Positions 33,986 through 42,168 of a stretch of 47,884 bases of DNA are shown here, piece by piece (position 1 is the stretch's first letter; every line of letters begins with the position of its first letter). The DNA is taken from positions 1 to 47,884 of the forward strand of contig JAFZVU010000009.1 in assembly GCA_017617655.1 (NCBI GenBank), written 5' to 3'. This stretch comes from Bacteroidales bacterium. Lineage in GTDB: Bacteria > Bacteroidota > Bacteroidia > Bacteroidales > UBA932. The translations under genes were made by a program, and so were the position numbers. Under the pieces are notes generated by a model that made no database searches, was not told the origin of the DNA, and was given only the letters and a program-made list of their open reading frames with translations.

Positions 33986-34723
33986 TTATTTGTCTAGAAC
34001 TACATCGACAAAATAGCTATAATAATCTTTAAAATCCGTTGAATTAACAACAACTCTCTTTACTGCGACTTCTTTTCCATCAAACGACGCCCTTATACAT
34101 TCTGGATACAGATACCATGTTCTTGCATCCTGAAAATCGTATGAATTATCCGAATCTTCAGCCCAATAAGCAACCAGTTCATGAACCGAATTGTCACCGA
34201 ATATCGTTGGGCTTGATATCTTGTATATAATATGATCCTGTACAGGTTCTTCTATAATTGTATCATAGCTATCATCGGCATAATGAAACATTGGCGTACC
34301 ATATTCATTACTGAGATAATAATAACCATCTCCTTCCGTATATACTTCCTGTCCAAAATTGGATGTCAGCTGATAATTATTATCATACTTTGCCATTTTA
34401 AAATACGGACCCGTTTTCTTATCGAATTCCGGTTTTGGTGTGCTGATATACTGCATTTCATGAGGTGGATTTGAGAGAGTAATATCCAGCCCATACTTGT
34501 CAGGGTTAATCTCACCATACCAGTAGGAATGATCATTAGCTGGTTTCCACCTTTCATCTCCAAGCGGAGCGACTAAGTCCTTACCTATATTATCGCAGAA
34601 GTTGATTGATATACAATACCTGTATGAGGTGTCTTTTGTTTTTCCTCCGGGTGCTAACTTGCCACAGGAAGACAGTGCTAGCGCTATTAACACCAGCGAC
34701 ATAACTTTATTAATTGTTTTCAT
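33986..34723 (-). CDS. Lipoprotein of unknown function, paralogue 2
   Basis: 245 residues; signal MKTINKVMSLVLIALALSSC (Cys20). Family pieces: IGKDLVAPLGDERWKP, YWYGEINPDKYGLDITLS, ISSPTIFGDNSVHELVAYW, YPECIRASFDGKEVAVKR and YSYFVDVVLDK. It has an extra Tyr/Asp/Glu-rich stretch in the middle (about 105-165) absent from paralogue 1. Base composition is clearly AT-richer than the flanking core genes, a sign of relaxed constraint or transfer. It lies between the truncated barrel fragment (89 bases upstream) and barrel paralogue 3. Confidence 0.8.
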   Translation of the reverse strand: MKTINKVMSLVLIALALSSCGKLAPGGKTKDTSYRYCISINFCDNIGKDLVAPLGDERWKPANDHSYWYGEINPDKYGLDITLSNPPHEMQYISTPKPEFDKKTGPYFKMAKYDNNYQLTSNFGQEVYTEGDGYYYLSNEYGTPMFHYADDSYDTIIEEPVQDHIIYKISSPTIFGDNSVHELVAYWAEDSDNSYDFQDARTWYLYPECIRASFDGKEVAVKRVVVNSTDFKDYYSYFVDVVLDK

Positions 34724-34812
34724 AATTATCTATAATCTATTAATTGCCAAAAATTAAGGTTCTTCAATATAAATATTTTGTCTTGAATATTGGTAGTTTC
34801 CATTACCGCTGT

Positions 34813-34965
34813 CTACATTATTTGATGCGAACCACCCGTCGTGACTACTCCCTCCATCCTTGCCGACACCCCAAACTGGAAGCCCCTGTACTCATCAGTC
34901 TGAGCCCATGCACTGCCTGTCAAAAGCAGCAGCACGGCAATCATTAAAATGCGTTTCTTAACCAT
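34813..34965 (-). pseudogene. Truncated barrel gene, 50 codons
   Basis: Starts MVKKRILMIAVLLLLTGSAWAQ, then TDEYRGFQFGVSARMEGV identical to barrel paralogue 3, then runs out of the family sequence (VTTGGSHQIM) to TAG. About 65 bases at the DNA level (around 34845-34910) are identical to the 5' part of 33435-33959, so the duplication or gene conversion is recent. The signal peptide resembles paralogue 2 more than paralogue 3, so it may be a mosaic. It keeps the operon position between two lipoprotein genes. Confidence 0.8.
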
Positions 34966-34989
34966 GGATATTACCTTTCAACAACAAAG

Positions 34990-35592
34990 TCACTTGTCAA
35001 GGACAATATTCACGAAATATACATGACGATCATCCATCTTTTCTATGGCAAGCTCCTTTCCTTCAAATACTGCTTTTGTGCATCCCAGAAATGTACTATG
35101 TCCTGTTCTTTCTTTGGCATACCAATATGTCTCTATAATGTGCTCGGCATCATCACCGAATATTTCCGGACAAGTGAATCTATATGTCAGCTGATTATCC
35201 AACTTAAATGATTCTTTCTCGCTTACATTCATATAGACATTCATCAACAAATAACCAGCATAATCTTCGCTATTTTCCTCCATCCAAAAATATGGTCCCT
35301 TAAGCCTTTCCCGCTCTTCCATTTTCTGTTCTTTCCAAACTGTATTATCAGAGACTATGCTCAAGTCATATCGCTCAGGATTGATAGTACCATGCCATTT
35401 GGTTGAGCGTTCATTTACCGGTATCCACTGTTCGTCTCCCAATGGAGCCACCAGATCATTGCCTGAAGAATCCGCGATGCCGATTCCTATAAACTGATAA
35501 TAGTAATAGGGAGGTAGTGTATCTAGTACTGTACACCCGGAAATAAATACAAAAAGGAGCCCCAGAACCAGGGCATATCGGATTGTTCTCAT
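34990..35592 (-). CDS. Lipoprotein of unknown function, paralogue 3
   Basis: 200 residues from the ATG at 35592 (MRTIRYALVLGLLFVFISGC, Cys20); starts further up (35628, GTG 35631) would bury the signal peptide. Family pieces: SGNDLVAPLGDEQWIPV, KWHGTINPERYDLSI, FTCPEIFGDDAEHIIETYW, LGCTKAVFEGKELAIEK, VYFVNIVLDK. First gene of the second barrel/lipoprotein operon, behind the GACGTATT-N14-GTTATA element. A TAACTTTG box (35617-35610) also precedes it, so it might also use the housekeeping sigma. AT-rich compared with the core genes. Confidence 0.8.
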   Translation of the reverse strand: MRTIRYALVLGLLFVFISGCTVLDTLPPYYYYQFIGIGIADSSGNDLVAPLGDEQWIPVNERSTKWHGTINPERYDLSIVSDNTVWKEQKMEERERLKGPYFWMEENSEDYAGYLLMNVYMNVSEKESFKLDNQLTYRFTCPEIFGDDAEHIIETYWYAKERTGHSTFLGCTKAVFEGKELAIEKMDDRHVYFVNIVLDK

Positions 35593-35659
35593 TTTCGTTA
35601 TGGCTATTACAAAGTTATGAATTACCATCACAAGTTGCCTAATTAGAAGTTGCTATTTA

Positions 35660-35687
35660 TATAACTTCAAAAAAACAGAAATACGTC
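35660..35687 (-). promoter_or_regulatory. Putative alternative-sigma promoter of the second barrel/lipoprotein operon
   Basis: GACGTATT (35687-35680), 14 bases with TTTT at spacer positions 7-10, GTTATA (35665-35660); 67 bases before the chosen ATG. Confidence 0.75.
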
Positions 35688-35747
35688 TTCGGGTTGACAA
35701 CTATTTTATATAATGATGACGGAAAAAGAAACCACACCTGGGCAAAC

Positions 35748-35775
35748 AAAAAGAGGTGACCCGAAGGCCACCTCT
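35748..35775 (-). terminator. Terminator of the rnf operon
   Basis: AGAGGTG (35752-35758) pairs with CACCTCT (35769-35775); on the minus strand the hairpin is followed by TTTTTG. It lies 22 bases after the rnfA stop. Confidence 0.88.
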
Positions 35776-35797
35776 AACATAATTCTGAAGAGTGCAT

Positions 35798-36397
35798 TTA
35801 TACCATGCCGCTGAAGCCCATGAAGGCCATGGCCATGATGCCGGCGGTGATGAGGGCGATGGGGACGCCCTGAAATGCCTTAGGCACTTTAGAGATCTCG
35901 AGCTGCTCGCGGATGCCGGCGAAGAGGATGATGGCAAGGCCGAAGCCGATGGCGCTCGCGATGGCGAAGACTACCGACTGGCCGAGGTTCAGCATGTGGG
36001 CCTCACCGCCGAAGCTGAACTGCTTCTGCACTACCATCAAGGCGACGCCGAGCACGGCGCAGTTGGTGGTGATAAGGGGCAGGAAGATGCCGAGGGCCTG
36101 ATAGAGCGACGGGCTGATCTTCTTGATGATTATTTCAACCATCTGCACGAGGCCGGCGATCACGAGGATGAAGCAGACCGTCTGGAGGTACTCGACGCCC
36201 AGAGGCACGAGCACATAGTATTGCAGCAGATAGGTGACGCAGGTAGCAAGGGCCATGACGAAGGTCACTGCAGCGGACATGCCCAGCGCGGTGCTCACTT
36301 TCTTAGAGACACCGAGGAACGGGCACACGCCCAGGAACTGTGACAGCAGGATGTTGTTTACAAAGACTGCCGAAATTATGATCAGTATATATTCCAT
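35798..36397 (-). CDS. rnfA: Electron transport complex subunit RnfA
   Basis: 199 residues, six expected membrane helices, no soluble domain. Begins [31 protein letters not shown], the conserved RnfA/NqrE start, with the paired Cys region ([16 protein letters not shown]) that holds a shared iron-sulfur centre with RnfE in known structures. Part of the membrane ferredoxin:NAD+ oxidoreductase that pumps Na+ or H+. Last gene of the operon, eight bases after rnfE. Confidence 0.96.
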   Translation of the reverse strand: MEYILIIISAVFVNNILLSQFLGVCPFLGVSKKVSTALGMSAAVTFVMALATCVTYLLQYYVLVPLGVEYLQTVCFILVIAGLVQMVEIIIKKISPSLYQALGIFLPLITTNCAVLGVALMVVQKQFSFGGEAHMLNLGQSVVFAIASAIGFGLAIILFAGIREQLEISKVPKAFQGVPIALITAGIMAMAFMGFSGMV

Positions 36398-36405
36398 GGC
36401 CTGCG

Positions 36406-36990
36406 TTATTTAGTTGTCAATTTGCGGAAAAGAACCATCAGATAGCCCAGCACGATGAAGGCGCCGGGAGCGAGCACGAAGAGCAACATTCCGTCGGGAG
36501 CCATGAACTTCCAGCCGAATGCGCTGCCGCTGCCGAGAATCTCGCGGACGAGACCTACGACAGTCAGAGAGAGTGTGAATCCGAGGCCGATGCCCAGACC
36601 GTCACAAGCCGAGTCTATCACGCCGTTCTTGTTGGCAAAAGCCTCGGCGCGGCCCAGCACGATGCAGTTCACTACGATCAGCGGGATGAAGAGGCCCAGA
36701 GTCTCATAGAGAGAAGGCAGATAGGCCTGCATCAGCAGCTGCACTATAGTCACGAAAGCCGAGATTATGACGATGTACGACGGGATGCGCACCTTGTCGG
36801 GGATGAAGCGGGCCACCGCCGAAATCACGATGTTGGAAAGGATGAGTACGCACATAGTCGCAACGCCCATTCCCATACCGTTGATGGCAGAAGTGGTGGT
36901 ACCCAGCGTGGGGCACATACCCAGCACCAGGGCGAACGTAGGGTTGTCCTTGACAAGACCCTTGGTTATCAGTTTCCAGCGGTTGCTCAT
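36406..36990 (-). CDS. rnfE: Electron transport complex subunit RnfE
   Basis: 194 residues, membrane protein homologous to RnfA. Seen: [36 protein letters not shown] and [19 protein letters not shown], both diagnostic. Forms the membrane core with RnfA. Its start overlaps the rnfG stop by four bases (ATGA). Confidence 0.96.
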   Translation of the reverse strand: MSNRWKLITKGLVKDNPTFALVLGMCPTLGTTTSAINGMGMGVATMCVLILSNIVISAVARFIPDKVRIPSYIVIISAFVTIVQLLMQAYLPSLYETLGLFIPLIVVNCIVLGRAEAFANKNGVIDSACDGLGIGLGFTLSLTVVGLVREILGSGSAFGWKFMAPDGMLLFVLAPGAFIVLGYLMVLFRKLTTK

Positions 36991-37619
36991 TGCTGTCCCT
37001 CCCAGTTAGTATTGGAAGCGCCGGTCACAACGTCACTTGCGTCCTCGCCCTTGATAGTCAGATAAACTTTGTAAGCCTCAGCGACACCTGAGGTGAAGGC
37101 CCTCGAAGTGATGGTGGAAGCCGTGATAGCGTCTATGTCGCCGCCATCCTTCTTGACCTGGAACTTAGTCTTTGCCGGATCCATGCCGTCGAACTGGCTG
37201 CGGAAGCTGCCGGCGCCGGACTCGGAGATCTTGGCGCCGAGGCCAGGAGTCTCAGAGTGTGAAACCACCGAGGTGTTGTAGATTATGCCGGTAGCGGCGT
37301 CGAAGCCCACCAGCATGTCGATGGTGCCGCCGAAACCGGTCGGGAGCACCTGGATAGCGTAGCCCACTATCTTGCCCTCATAGCTTGCGGGGTAGACTTT
37401 ATACTGCTTGCCGTCGACCTCGACAATCATCACATCCTCGCTGGGGACATTGTCGAAAGACGGCACGACTGCCGCAATGGCGTTATTCGTCTTGGCCAGG
37501 TTGGCCGCAGAGATAGGCTCTGCAGTCACATGGTTCACAAGGCCCAGCAGCGCCGAGCACACCAGACAGATGCACCCGAGGGCGAGGACCATATTTCCGA
37601 ATGAAGATTTTACTGCCAT
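36987..37619 (-). CDS. rnfG: Electron transport complex subunit RnfG
   Basis: 210 residues with one N-terminal membrane helix and an exported FMN-binding domain. The flavin attachment segment is DAITASTITSRAFTSGV, where a Thr carries covalent FMN. Preceded by GFGGTIDMLVGFD and SETPGLGAKI, typical of the domain. Three bases after rnfD. Confidence 0.95.
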   Translation of the reverse strand: MAVKSSFGNMVLALGCICLVCSALLGLVNHVTAEPISAANLAKTNNAIAAVVPSFDNVPSEDVMIVEVDGKQYKVYPASYEGKIVGYAIQVLPTGFGGTIDMLVGFDAATGIIYNTSVVSHSETPGLGAKISESGAGSFRSQFDGMDPAKTKFQVKKDGGDIDAITASTITSRAFTSGVAEAYKVYLTIKGEDASDVVTGASNTNWEGQQ

Positions 37620-37622
37620 ACT

Positions 37623-38621
37623 CTATTTCCTCCTTCCATAACCGTATCTAACCGGTTTGCAATATTTGTTCAACAACGGAACAGTGAGGTTCATGATCAG
37701 GATGGCGAACGAAACGCCTTCCGGATATGAGCCGAAGAAACGGATCAGTACTGTCAGCACGCCGATGCCCACGCCGAAGATTATCATACCCTTGTTGGTC
37801 ATAGGCGAAGTGACGTAGTCGGTGGCCATGAAGATCGAGCCGAGCATCAGACCGCCGGTGAACAGGTTGAAGAGCGGGCCGGTGTATTCGGCAGGATTGC
37901 AGAGCGAGAAGATGCCCGTCATGACAGCCACGGTGATCCAGATTGTGACGGGGATGTGCGGCTTGATGACCCTGCGGCAGAGCAGATAGACGAAGCCGAT
38001 CAGCAACGCAATCACAGACGCCTCGCCGGCCGAACCGCCAGCCCTTGCGAAGAGCATCTGGGCCGGAGTCAGATCCGGATTGGCGGCCAGGATTTCCTGG
38101 ACGGTGGAGCCGCTGTGCAGGCCTTCGTTGATGAGGGCCAGCGGAGTGGCGCCGCTGAAGGCGTCGACGCTGTGGAACCAGCTCTGCGGAGCTGTCCAGG
38201 TGGTCATAGCCACAGGGAAGGAAATCAGCAGGAACACACGGCCTACAAGAGCCGGATTGAAGACGTTCTGACCGAGACCGCCGAACGACATCTTGGCGAT
38301 GCCGATGGCAACTATGGAGCCTATCACTGCCACCCACCACGGCGCAGCCGGCGGAAGGTTCAGAGCCAGCAGCACACCGGTGACGATGCAGCTGCAGTCC
38401 ATGACGGTGACGGAGCATTTTAGCATGAACTTCTCTATGAGATACTGGACGGCCATACAGGTAGCAACGCAGCATACCAGCAGCAGAAGGGCGTTCCAGC
38501 CGTAGAAATACAATGAAACAAGCACCGCAGGAGCAAGGGCGATCAGCACGTCGCGCATCAGGCGGACGGTAGAGAACTCGCTGTGGACGTGCGGAGCCGG
38601 AGAAACTATTGTTTTTGACAT
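37623..38621 (-). CDS. rnfD: Electron transport complex subunit RnfD
   Basis: 332 residues, about ten membrane helices. The covalent FMN site is in DAFSGATPLALINEG (Thr of SGAT). Also FGGLGQNVFNPALVGRVFLL and DYVTSPMTNKGMIIFG, both conserved. Passes electrons across the membrane part of the complex. Twelve bases after rnfC. Confidence 0.96.
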   Translation of the reverse strand: MSKTIVSPAPHVHSEFSTVRLMRDVLIALAPAVLVSLYFYGWNALLLLVCCVATCMAVQYLIEKFMLKCSVTVMDCSCIVTGVLLALNLPPAAPWWVAVIGSIVAIGIAKMSFGGLGQNVFNPALVGRVFLLISFPVAMTTWTAPQSWFHSVDAFSGATPLALINEGLHSGSTVQEILAANPDLTPAQMLFARAGGSAGEASVIALLIGFVYLLCRRVIKPHIPVTIWITVAVMTGIFSLCNPAEYTGPLFNLFTGGLMLGSIFMATDYVTSPMTNKGMIIFGVGIGVLTVLIRFFGSYPEGVSFAILIMNLTVPLLNKYCKPVRYGYGRRK

Positions 38622-38633
38622 ATCTCTTTCCTC

Positions 38634-39968
38634 CTATTTTTTAGCGCGACTGCGGATTATCTTCATAACCTCGGCCTTGTTGACGCGGATAACGTCAAGC
38701 AGCGGGATATTGGCCGGGCAGGTATACAGGCAGCAGCCACACTCGATGCAGTCGAAAATCTTGTTTTCTTCCAGTTCGTCCATCCGGCCGCCGGCACGTG
38801 CAAGCTTGTTGAGCAGCCAGGGCTCCAGACCCATCGGGCAGGCCTCGGTACATTTGCCGCAGCGGATGCAGTTGCCCTCGGGTTTGCGGCGGGTCTGCTC
38901 TTCGGTGAGCAGCAGCAGGCAGGACGAGCCTTTCTGGGTGGTAGCTTCCATATTGGCGATGGCCTTACCCATCATGGGGCCGCCGCTGATGAACTTGGCA
39001 GCGTTCTCGGGAACTCCGCCGGCAGCTTCCAGCACGTATGACAGCGGGGTGCCGAGGCGCACCAGCAGGTTGCGGGGGCCTGCGACGCACTGCCCGGTGA
39101 CAGTCATCACGCGCTCGAAGAGCGGCTTGTTCTTCTGGATGGCCTCATATACGGCGTATGCGGTAGCCACGTTCTGGACAACGCAGCCGGTGTCGATGGG
39201 CAGAGCGCCCGAAGGCACCTGACGGCCTGTGACAGCGTCTATGAGCTGCTTCTCGCCGCCCTGCGGATATTTCTTCTTGAGCTTGAGAACCTTTATGTCG
39301 GGGAAGGTGACGCAAGCTTTCTGGATGGCCTCCATGGCCTCGGGCTTGTTCTCCTCGATGCAGATGAAGCACTTGCAGCCTCCGAGCACCTTGGCCATGA
39401 TGGCGGCGCCCACAACGACTCCGTCTGGCTTCTCGCGCATCAGGCGGTCGTCAGAAGTCACATAGGGCTCGCACTCGGCGCCGTTTATGATGAGGAACTC
39501 GGCCTTCTTGCCCTCGGGGGGATTCAGCTTGACATGGGTCGGGAAGGTAGCGCCTCCCATACCCACTATGCCGGCAGCCTTGATTTTGGCCAGCAGTTCT
39601 TCGCGGGGCAGCGTAATGTCTTTGACTATGGTGGAGCTGCGGTCGATAGAAGGCAGCCAGTCGTCACCTTCAACATCAATCACTACATGAGGCACCATGT
39701 TGCCGGCCAGGTCAGCCCTCGGCTCGACAGCCGCTACGGTGCCGGAAACTGAAGAGTGAACGAAGCCGGAAATGAAGCCGGCCGGCTCGCCGATTACCTG
39801 GCCTACAAGCACCTTGTCGCCCTTTGCCACAACGGGAGTGGCGGGAGCGCCCAGATGCTGGGCCATGGAGATGGCCACCTTGGTCGGAGGAGCCAGGGGA
39901 TCGATGGCCTCTGTACGGGCTATCTTGTTGTCATGCGGATGGACTCCGCCTATCTTGAAGGTTATCAT
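38634..39968 (-). CDS. rnfC: Electron transport complex subunit RnfC
   Basis: 444 residues. N-terminal barrel-sandwich domain, then the NADH/FMN-binding NuoF-like part (GIVGMGGATFPTHVKLNPP, GAECEPYVTSDDRLM) and a C-terminal pair of 4Fe-4S motifs (CIRCGKCTEACPMGLEPW and CIECGCCLYTCPANIPL). This is the NAD+-reducing subunit. Its ATG overlaps the rnfB stop by four bases. Confidence 0.97.
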   Translation of the reverse strand: MITFKIGGVHPHDNKIARTEAIDPLAPPTKVAISMAQHLGAPATPVVAKGDKVLVGQVIGEPAGFISGFVHSSVSGTVAAVEPRADLAGNMVPHVVIDVEGDDWLPSIDRSSTIVKDITLPREELLAKIKAAGIVGMGGATFPTHVKLNPPEGKKAEFLIINGAECEPYVTSDDRLMREKPDGVVVGAAIMAKVLGGCKCFICIEENKPEAMEAIQKACVTFPDIKVLKLKKKYPQGGEKQLIDAVTGRQVPSGALPIDTGCVVQNVATAYAVYEAIQKNKPLFERVMTVTGQCVAGPRNLLVRLGTPLSYVLEAAGGVPENAAKFISGGPMMGKAIANMEATTQKGSSCLLLLTEEQTRRKPEGNCIRCGKCTEACPMGLEPWLLNKLARAGGRMDELEENKIFDCIECGCCLYTCPANIPLLDVIRVNKAEVMKIIRSRAKK

Positions 39969-40882
39969 GCCGTTTCCTCCTTTGCTTTAACCTCGGCCTT
40001 CACTGCTGCAGGAGCGGCCTTCTCGACCGGAGCTGCGGGAGCGGCTGCAGGAGCCGCAGGCTTCTCGGGGAAATTGAACTTATGGATGGCACCCGTAGGG
40101 CACTCGGCGACGCACTTCGTGCAGAGTTTGCAGAGGTTGAAATCGATGTAGGCGAGATTGTTCTCCACGGTGATGGCCCCGAACGGGCAGACCTTCTGGC
40201 ACTTCGCACAGCCGATGCAGGCAGCCTTGCAGGCCTTGCGGGCCACGGCGCCTTTATCCTTGCTGCTGCAGAGCACCACTACCTTGCGGTCCTTCGGGCC
40301 GAGTGTACGGAGCTCGATGATGGTCCTCGGGCAGGCAGAAGCGCAGGCGCCGCAACCGGTGCACTTGCTCTCGTCCACCACGGGAAGGCCCGTGGCAGCA
40401 TCCATCGAGATCGCGCCGAACTTGCAGGCAGCCACGCAGTCGCCGCAGCCGAGACAGCCCCAGCGGCAGCCGGTGTCGCCGCTGTAGAGGGCGGCCTTCA
40501 CCTTGCAGGATGCATAACCGTCGTAATCGTTTGTCTTAGGTCTGTTTTCACATGTGCCGTTGCAACGGACAACGGCGACCATCTTCTTCTGGGCCACGAC
40601 TTCCTGTCCAAGCACCTGGGCGACCTTCTGCATTACATCATTGCCGCCTACAGGACAGAACAGCGAGCCTATCTCGGGAGCTGCAACCAGCTTGCAGGCG
40701 AAATCGCGGCAGCCCGCACTTCCGCAGCCGCCGCAGTTCGCTCCGGGGAGGCAAGCCTCCACCTTGTCGATACGCTCGTCTTCTTCTACCTTGAACTTCT
40801 GGGCCACGAAATACAAGACAACCGCCACTACTATACCTACCAGGGTAAGGATGGCAATCGTCGTCAGAATAGTAGAATCCAT
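39965..40882 (-). CDS. rnfB: Electron transport complex subunit RnfB
   Basis: 305 residues. One N-terminal helix (ILTTIAILTLVGIVVAVVLYFVA), then the four-Cys cluster domain LPGANCGGCGSAGCRDFACKLV, then several ferredoxin-type motifs (WGCLGCGDCVAACKFGA, CTGCGACASACPRT, CIGCAKCQKVCPFGA, CKLCTKCVAECPTGA). It accepts electrons from ferredoxin, supplied here for example by PFOR. The Ala/Pro/Lys tail (about 40 residues, AAPAAAPAAPVEKAAPAAV) is a low-complexity extension. Its ATG overlaps the rseC stop by one base. Confidence 0.97.
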   Translation of the reverse strand: MDSTILTTIAILTLVGIVVAVVLYFVAQKFKVEEDERIDKVEACLPGANCGGCGSAGCRDFACKLVAAPEIGSLFCPVGGNDVMQKVAQVLGQEVVAQKKMVAVVRCNGTCENRPKTNDYDGYASCKVKAALYSGDTGCRWGCLGCGDCVAACKFGAISMDAATGLPVVDESKCTGCGACASACPRTIIELRTLGPKDRKVVVLCSSKDKGAVARKACKAACIGCAKCQKVCPFGAITVENNLAYIDFNLCKLCTKCVAECPTGAIHKFNFPEKPAAPAAAPAAPVEKAAPAAVKAEVKAKEETA

Positions 40883-41319
40883 TATTTGTTAATTTTCTCT
40901 ATTGAAAAGGTAAATATCCTCTCAAGCCGGTTCCTGAAAAGGTACACGAACAAGTAGTAGACAGCGACACCCGCGAGGGAGAGCAGACCGACTGCCAGTT
41001 CGTTCAGGCCGGTATTAGACAAAATTAACAAAAAAACTATTAAAATTACAAGGGGGATTGCATAAGAAATGAACACCGCACTGACTCCCAGAGACTGGTT
41101 CAGCACGAGGTTGACCTTGTCGCCTACCTCATACTTTTCAACCAGCGTGCTGATGTTGTAGGGCACGTCCACAAGACGGATTTCCTTGTCGCCGGCGACA
41201 CAGAATCCCTTGGCGTGACACTCGGCGCACGCCGACTTGTTGACTATTTCTACGGTGATGTAATCTTCGCTTATTTCGCGGATTATCCCCTCGTGCGATA
41301 TCTTGTCGATCTTTTTCAT
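40882..41319 (-). CDS. rseC: RseC/SoxR-reducing-system family protein
   Basis: 145 residues. N-terminal part with Cys cluster SACAECHAKGFCVAGDKEIRL, then two membrane helices (VFISYAIPLVILIVFLLILS and LAVGLLSLAGVAVYYLFVYLF). Members associate with Rnf-type complexes; the position directly before rnfB agrees. It overlaps the upstream DUF3108 gene by four bases. Confidence 0.92.
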   Translation of the reverse strand: MKKIDKISHEGIIREISEDYITVEIVNKSACAECHAKGFCVAGDKEIRLVDVPYNISTLVEKYEVGDKVNLVLNQSLGVSAVFISYAIPLVILIVFLLILSNTGLNELAVGLLSLAGVAVYYLFVYLFRNRLERIFTFSIEKINK

Positions 41320-42152
41320 TTAACCTTGCTGGTAAGGGGATATTTGACGTTCTCCAGGCTGGTGGTGCGGATCTCCAGCTTGCCCACCGAGATGGGAACT
41401 GAGATGTATACGGGCAGACGGTTTTCGTCGTCAGTCAGCCAGATATAGACAGTATTCTTGATGTCGTCTCCGGTGGGGACGGTCAGCTTGGAGCTCTCGG
41501 TCTCCACATTCGCAACTCGTTTCAGATTCATGGCGAGGCAGACGGTGTTGAACTTGCCGAGGCCGTCGACCTGCCTGGTCTCGTTGCGCACGTAGCTCAG
41601 AGTCGCCCTGGTCACGTTGCGGTCCATGGCCGCCAGCATTGAGACACGCTTGCCGGCCTTCAGGGCCTTGATGTCGGAGGTACGGATGCTGTATATGAGG
41701 TTGATTACGTCACGGATGGTCTCGCCGCTCTTGAAGACAGTGTCGACAGGAGCCGCCATGGTGCTCTTCTCCACTTTCGCATAGAGCGTTTTCTTGTCAG
41801 CGCTCCACTTGTACTCGTTGAAGGCTGTGAAAGCGCCCTCATGCACCGAACGCATTGCGTATACAGGATCCATGTCCATCTCGAACTTGGACTCGTAGAT
41901 GTCCCTCACTTTATAGAAGGAATCGAAGAATTTGTTGGTGCGAGCGTTCAGAACTATGTGGAAGCAGGGGGTGCCGCTCTCGTTGACCTCCTGGAGGTTG
42001 AAGTTCAGGACAGCGATGTCCGCGCTGATGCCCCACTTGTAGTTCAGGGTAACCTCAATCCTCTCTCCCGCCTTGAAAGGCAGCGAGTTGGACTGGGCAA
42101 AAACTGAAAGGGAGAATATAGTAAATGCTGTTAGAAGCAGGACTTTCTTCAT
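41316..42152 (-). CDS. DUF3108-domain periplasmic protein
   Basis: 278 residues with signal peptide MKKVLLLTAFTIFSLSVFAQ. The mature part (LPFKAGERIEVTLNYKWGISADIAVLNFNLQEV, FYKVRDIYESKFEMDMDPVYAMRSVHEGAF, VYIWLTDDENRLPVYISVPISVG) fits the DUF3108 family of beta-rich envelope proteins of unknown role. It overlaps rseC by four bases and follows dnaB by 16. Confidence 0.88.
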   Translation of the reverse strand: MKKVLLLTAFTIFSLSVFAQSNSLPFKAGERIEVTLNYKWGISADIAVLNFNLQEVNESGTPCFHIVLNARTNKFFDSFYKVRDIYESKFEMDMDPVYAMRSVHEGAFTAFNEYKWSADKKTLYAKVEKSTMAAPVDTVFKSGETIRDVINLIYSIRTSDIKALKAGKRVSMLAAMDRNVTRATLSYVRNETRQVDGLGKFNTVCLAMNLKRVANVETESSKLTVPTGDDIKNTVYIWLTDDENRLPVYISVPISVGKLEIRTTSLENVKYPLTSKVK

Positions 42153-42168
42153 GTCGGTTTAACTTTTG

